Shown here in pieces: positions 61,045 through 64,000 of a stretch of 64,000 bases of DNA (positions within the stretch are counted from its first letter, which is position 1; each line of letters opens with the position of its first letter). This DNA comes from Bog-473 sp963737745 (GTDB taxonomy: Bacteria; Actinomycetota; Acidimicrobiia; Acidimicrobiales; RAAP-2), in contig CAVTTR010000007.1 in NCBI GenBank assembly GCA_963737745.1, positions 310,001 to 374,000 of the forward strand. Reading direction: 5' to 3'. The translations under genes and the position numbers were made by a program. Under the pieces are notes generated by a model, which ran no database searches, was not told the DNA's origin, and saw only the letters and a program-made list of their open reading frames with translations.

Positions 61045-61887
61045 ATGGGCGATACCCCGACTTTTGCGTCTCCCGTTCTGGCGATCGAGCGGGCGGGCGC
61101 CGTGGCCACGCTATGGCTCGACCGGCCTGAGGCGCGGAACGCCATGGGTGAGGAATTCTGGCGGGACCTGCCCCGAGCCATGGAGGTTCTCGGCCAGGAC
61201 GCCGAGGTGCGTGCCATCATCGTCGCCGCCCGAGGGCCCCATTTCTCGGTCGGACTCGACCTCAAGGCAATGGGTGGTCTCCTGAGCGGGTCGGGAGTGA
61301 CGTCGGGTCCGTCGGGAGCGGCCAAGGCACTGCAGACCCGTCGTCACATCCTTCGCCTGCAGTCCTCCATCAACGCGGTGGCGCAGTGCCCCAAGCCGGT
61401 CATCGCGGCCATCCACGGTTACTGCATCGGCGGCGGCGTCGATTTGATCGCGGCCTGCGACATCAGGCTGGCCTCGTCCGACGCGATGTTTTCCGTGCGT
61501 GAGGCCAAGGTGGCGATCGTGGCAGACCTCGGAAGCCTGCAAAGGCTTCCCTGCATTATTGGCGCCGGGCACGTGGCGGAACTGGCCTTCACGGGCAAGG
61601 ACATCAGTGCGAGCCGGGCCAAGGAGATCGGCCTGGTGAACGAGGTGGCCGACGACGCAGAGTCGGTGCAAAAGGCCGCCCGGGAGATGGCCCTCGAGAT
61701 CGCTGCCAACTCCCCGCTCGCCGTGCAAGGGACCAAGGCCGTTTTGGCCTCCAATGACGGCCGGACCGTCGCCGAAGGTCTCGACTACGTCGCCACGTGG
61801 AACGCCGCCATGCTGGGCTCGGACGACCTCGTCGAGGCCATGACGGCGTTCATGGAGCGCCGGCCGCCCTCGTTCACCGGTCGCTAG
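61045..61887 (+). CDS. Crotonase family protein, dienoyl-CoA isomerase-like
   Basis: A 280-residue enoyl-CoA hydratase/isomerase-fold enzyme. GPHFSVGLDLKAM and HGYCIGGGVDLIAACDIR form the two oxyanion holes. Catalytic-type acids appear in the positions of Delta3,5-Delta2,4-dienoyl-CoA isomerase (ECH1): Asp in GGVDL, Glu in VREAKV and Asp in VADLGSLQRLP, the last a close match. It would shift double bonds during breakdown of unsaturated fatty acids. It sits between sufD and sufB on the opposite strand, interrupting the suf genes. Confidence 0.83.
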   Translation: MGDTPTFASPVLAIERAGAVATLWLDRPEARNAMGEEFWRDLPRAMEVLGQDAEVRAIIVAARGPHFSVGLDLKAMGGLLSGSGVTSGPSGAAKALQTRRHILRLQSSINAVAQCPKPVIAAIHGYCIGGGVDLIAACDIRLASSDAMFSVREAKVAIVADLGSLQRLPCIIGAGHVAELAFTGKDISASRAKEIGLVNEVADDAESVQKAAREMALEIAANSPLAVQGTKAVLASNDGRTVAEGLDYVATWNAAMLGSDDLVEAMTAFMERRPPSFTGR

Positions 61888-61890
61888 CGC

Positions 61891-62229
61891 TTAGCGCTTC
61901 CGGCGCCACCACCGATTGTCGGCCCGCTCCTTGCGGGCGTCCTCGGCCTGAACCTCGGCCAGTATCCCGGGAGCAACGTCGTTGACGATCTCCTCGACCG
62001 AATTCAAGAAGGCCGCGGTCTCGGGCCCTCCCGTTCCTGGCTCGTCCTCGAGCGCGGGCTCGACCAGACTGCCATGCACCCAGCCGACGTCGGCCAGCCT
62101 CCGGTGGTAGGAGGGGCAATTCTCCGGACAACGCCAGGGCGCCTCAGGCGCTAGATCCAGCTTGCAAAAGCGGGCCGCCTCGCCGGAGGCGTACGTCCTA
62201 CTTTGAAAATTGGTGCATTCCTCGCGCAT
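61891..62229 (-). CDS. Small conserved-looking protein with four cysteines, next to sufB
   Basis: A 112-residue protein I cannot name. Four Cys lie in the first 40 residues: Cys5, Cys22, Cys34 and Cys38 (ECTNF, FCKLD, RCPENCPSYHRR), the spacing of a metal or Fe-S site. The C-terminal half is acidic, then ends in a basic NRWWRRKR tail. ATG 62229 is preferred; GTG 62256 would add nine residues. It lies 42 bases after the sufB stop on the same strand, so it is likely cotranscribed with sufB and may bind a cluster or iron. Confidence 0.65.
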   Translation of the reverse strand: MREECTNFQSRTYASGEAARFCKLDLAPEAPWRCPENCPSYHRRLADVGWVHGSLVEPALEDEPGTGGPETAAFLNSVEEIVNDVAPGILAEVQAEDARKERADNRWWRRKR

Positions 62230-62271
62230 CGGCACCGTTCTATGGTGCCACGTCACCCACGAGCGGGTGGA

Positions 62272-63672
62272 TCAGCCGACAGAGCCTTCCATTTGGAGTT
62301 CGATGAGACGGCTCCATTCCACGGCGTACTCCATGGGCAGCGTCCTCGTCACCGGCTCAATGAAGCCGTTCACGATCATCCCCATGGCCTGGCTCTCGGA
62401 CAGACCGCGGCTCATCAGGTAGAAGAGCTGGTCGTCACCCACCTTCGAAACCGTGGCCTCATGCCCGATGCGTGCATCGCGCTCGCCCACCTCCATGTAG
62501 GGCTTCGTCTCCGACGTCGAAAGATCGTCGAGGAGGAGGGCATCACAGCGAACGAACGACTTGGCACCGGTGGCGCCCGGGTCGACGTGCACCTTTCCTC
62601 GATAGGTGGTGATACCGCCGTCCTTGGAGATCGACTTCGAGACGATGGTCGACGATGTCTCGGGGGCGACGTGGAACATCTTCGCCCCAGCGTCTTGGTG
62701 CTGACCGGCGCCGGCGTACGCGACCGAGAGAACCTCGCCCGAGGCCTTGGGGCCCATGAGGTAGACCGATGGGTACTTAATGGTGAGACGCGAGCCGATG
62801 TTGCCGTCGATCCATTCGACATGGGCCTCCGCTTCGCAGCGGGCCCGCTTGGTGACGAGGTTGTACACGTTGGTGGACCAGTTCTGGATCGTCGTGTAGG
62901 TGATGCGCGCGCCCTGGAGAGCGACGAGCTCCACCACGGCCGAGTGAAGAGAGTCGGTCGAGTAGACCGGGGCCGAACATCCTTCGATGTAGTGCACCTG
63001 CGAACCCTCATCGGCGATGATCAGCGTGCGCTCGAATTGACCCATGTTCTCGGCGTTAATACGGAAGTACGCCTGCAGGGGCATTTCAACCTTGACCCCG
63101 GGTGGCACGTAGATGAACGAGCCGCCCGACCAGACGGCCGAGTTGAGCGCGGCGAACTTGTTGTCATTGGGCGGGATGAGAGTCCCGAACCAACGACGGA
63201 CGTGCTCGGGGTACTCGCGCACGGCCGTGTCCATGTCGCAGAACAACACGCCCTGCTCTTCGAGGTCGGCCCGGTTGCGGTGAAAGACGACCTCACTCTC
63301 GTACTGGGCGGTCACCCCGGACAAGTACTTGCGCTCCGCTTCGGGGATGCCCAACTTCTCATAGGTGTTCTTGATGGCGTCTGGCAGGTCTTCCCAGTCG
63401 TCCACCTGTCCACCGGTAGGCTTGATGTAGTAGTAGATGTCGTTGAAGTCGAGGTCGGGCATGCTCTTGGCGAACCAGGGCGCCATCGGCTTGCGCTCGA
63501 AGTACTTGAGGGACTTCAGTCGGAAATCCCTCATCCAATCGGGCTCGTTCTTCATTTCCGACATCTCGCGCACGATGGACTCGTTCAAGCCCTTCTTGGG
63601 CTTGAAGATGTAGTCCTCGGCATCGCTCCAGCCGAGCTGGTAGCGACCAAGATCGAGATCTGTTGTAGCCAT
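62272..63672 (-). CDS. sufB: Fe-S assembly scaffold protein SufB
   Basis: The main scaffold of SufBC2D on which the cluster forms. Of 466 residues, SFIYVPPGVKVEMPLQAYFR, HYIEGCSAPVYSTDSLHSAVV (in two strands) and SRGLSESQAMGMIVNGF are SufB signatures. Cys in FVRCDALL, near residue 373, matches the conserved cluster/persulfide Cys region. It is separate from sufD by 1.4 kb and from sufC-sufS-sufU by 6 kb. The leader contains a 16-base perfect palindrome. Confidence 0.95.
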   Translation of the reverse strand: MATTDLDLGRYQLGWSDAEDYIFKPKKGLNESIVREMSEMKNEPDWMRDFRLKSLKYFERKPMAPWFAKSMPDLDFNDIYYYIKPTGGQVDDWEDLPDAIKNTYEKLGIPEAERKYLSGVTAQYESEVVFHRNRADLEEQGVLFCDMDTAVREYPEHVRRWFGTLIPPNDNKFAALNSAVWSGGSFIYVPPGVKVEMPLQAYFRINAENMGQFERTLIIADEGSQVHYIEGCSAPVYSTDSLHSAVVELVALQGARITYTTIQNWSTNVYNLVTKRARCEAEAHVEWIDGNIGSRLTIKYPSVYLMGPKASGEVLSVAYAGAGQHQDAGAKMFHVAPETSSTIVSKSISKDGGITTYRGKVHVDPGATGAKSFVRCDALLLDDLSTSETKPYMEVGERDARIGHEATVSKVGDDQLFYLMSRGLSESQAMGMIVNGFIEPVTRTLPMEYAVEWSRLIELQMEGSVG

Positions 63673-63692
63673 AAGGCTCCCCTGAGCTCACG

Positions 63693-63708
63693 AGGGGAAA
63701 TTTCCCCT
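63693..63708. promoter_or_regulatory. Perfect 16-base palindrome in the sufB leader
   Basis: AGGGGAAATTTCCCCT reads the same on both strands and ends 20 bases before the sufB start codon. A dimeric repressor bound here would block transcription or ribosome access. It does not match the SufR or IscR sites I know. The Rrf2 protein at 49.6 kb is one candidate regulator, by inference only. Confidence 0.6.
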
Positions 63709-63790
63709 ATGTAGATAGTAACAACTACCCGGGCCAGCCGAAACGTTCCATCTGAACCTATCCGCAACCTCGACATGGCAGGCTCGGAGC

Positions 63791-64000
63791 ATGGAAACTC
63801 CACCCCAGGCCGCCCAGCGGCCCCACACCCTCAGTACCTTTGGCCACGATCGGGTGGATCCGTGGTTTTGGCTGCGAGAACGGGACAATCCCGAGGTCCT
63901 GTCCTACCTCGAAGCCGAGAACGCGTATACCGAGAGCGTGCTCAGCCCCCTCGAGGGCCTCCGCACGTCGCTCTTCGACGAGATGAAGAGCCGCATCCTC
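63791..64000 (+). CDS. S9 family peptidase (oligopeptidase B-like), cut by window edge
   Basis: The first 70 codons of a gene that runs out of the window. DRVDPWFWLRERDNPEVLSY, followed by LEAENAYTES and LFDEMKSRIL, is the standard N-terminus of the prolyl oligopeptidase/oligopeptidase B family. These cytoplasmic serine peptidases cleave short peptides after basic residues or proline. The catalytic domain lies beyond 64000. ATG 63791 is divergent from sufB, with 118 bases between. Confidence 0.82.
   Translation, partial: METPPQAAQRPHTLSTFGHDRVDPWFWLRERDNPEVLSYLEAENAYTESVLSPLEGLRTSLFDEMKSRIL

Noticed and set aside
62203..63714. Open frame of 503 codons on plus, opposite sufB
   Set aside because: Antisense shadow; sufB on the other strand is beyond doubt.

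Overview
The window reads as chromosome from a high-GC actinobacterium. Most genes use G or C in the third codon position. Mycothiol-type enzymes (a PIG-L amidase and an Rv2466c-like protein), two luciferase-like F420-type oxidoreductases, a PduO-type cobalamin adenosyltransferase, a homodimeric AceE-type pyruvate dehydrogenase E1 and a SUF system with SufU all fit Actinobacteria. An uncultured Acidimicrobiia-like lineage is my inference; there is no rRNA to confirm it.

Layout. The left edge (1-668) has a truncated trypsin-like protease of atypical codon use beside tRNA-Arg(CCU). 0.8-8.2 kb: an SDR, ahcY, an ECF sigma/anti-sigma pair, a mycothiol amidase-like enzyme, an F420-type oxidoreductase and a threonine aldolase. 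8.2-12.8 kb: an acyl-CoA/ketoacyl cluster (hotdog thioesterase, luciferase-like enzyme, SCP-x-like thiolase, KAS III, nucleotidyltransferase). 13.3-17.4 kb: an SDR, an aldehyde dehydrogenase, tag and a secreted protein with two aspartyl-protease-like lobes. 17.4-23.2 kb: a tightly overlapping nucleotide-sugar operon on the minus strand (rfbB, rfbD, ugd, UDP-xylose-synthase-like gene, two GT2 transferases). 23.3-30.5 kb: birA divergent from a biotin carboxylase/BCCP fusion, an M20 hydrolase, a monooxygenase-like protein, a fructosamine kinase-like gene, a GNAT and a methylmalonyl-CoA mutase large subunit. 30.6-38.1 kb: a thioredoxin-like/VKOR disulfide pair, an ArsR-SRPBCC fusion, CtaG, an aldo/keto reductase, a rhodanese-MoeB fusion, a nitroreductase and cobalamin adenosyltransferase. 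38.1-49.6 kb: metH, then lipoate and pyruvate dehydrogenase genes (a single lipB-lipA fusion, E2, E3, aceE). 49.6-64 kb: an Rrf2 regulator, a HhH-GPD protein, thiE, fatty-acid genes and a dispersed SUF locus with two sufC genes (sufC-sufS-sufU on plus; sufB and sufD-Rieske-sufC2 on minus).

The genes join up functionally. LipB-LipA would lipoylate the E2 encoded beside it. BirA would biotinylate the BCCP domain across its divergent promoter. PduO makes adenosylcobalamin, which the mutase needs, and sits next to cobalamin-dependent MetH. AhcY clears the product of methyl transfer. SUF would build the clusters needed by LipA and the Rieske protein.

Eight genes are broken by one-base changes in, or best explained by, short homopolymer runs: ahcY, thioesterase, GT2, fructosamine kinase, E2, alpha/beta hydrolase, acyl-CoA dehydrogenase and sufU. 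In each case a one-base edit restores a family-typical protein. Because several of these are core metabolic genes, I read the breaks as consensus errors rather than true pseudogenes. No transposase, CRISPR array or rRNA was found.
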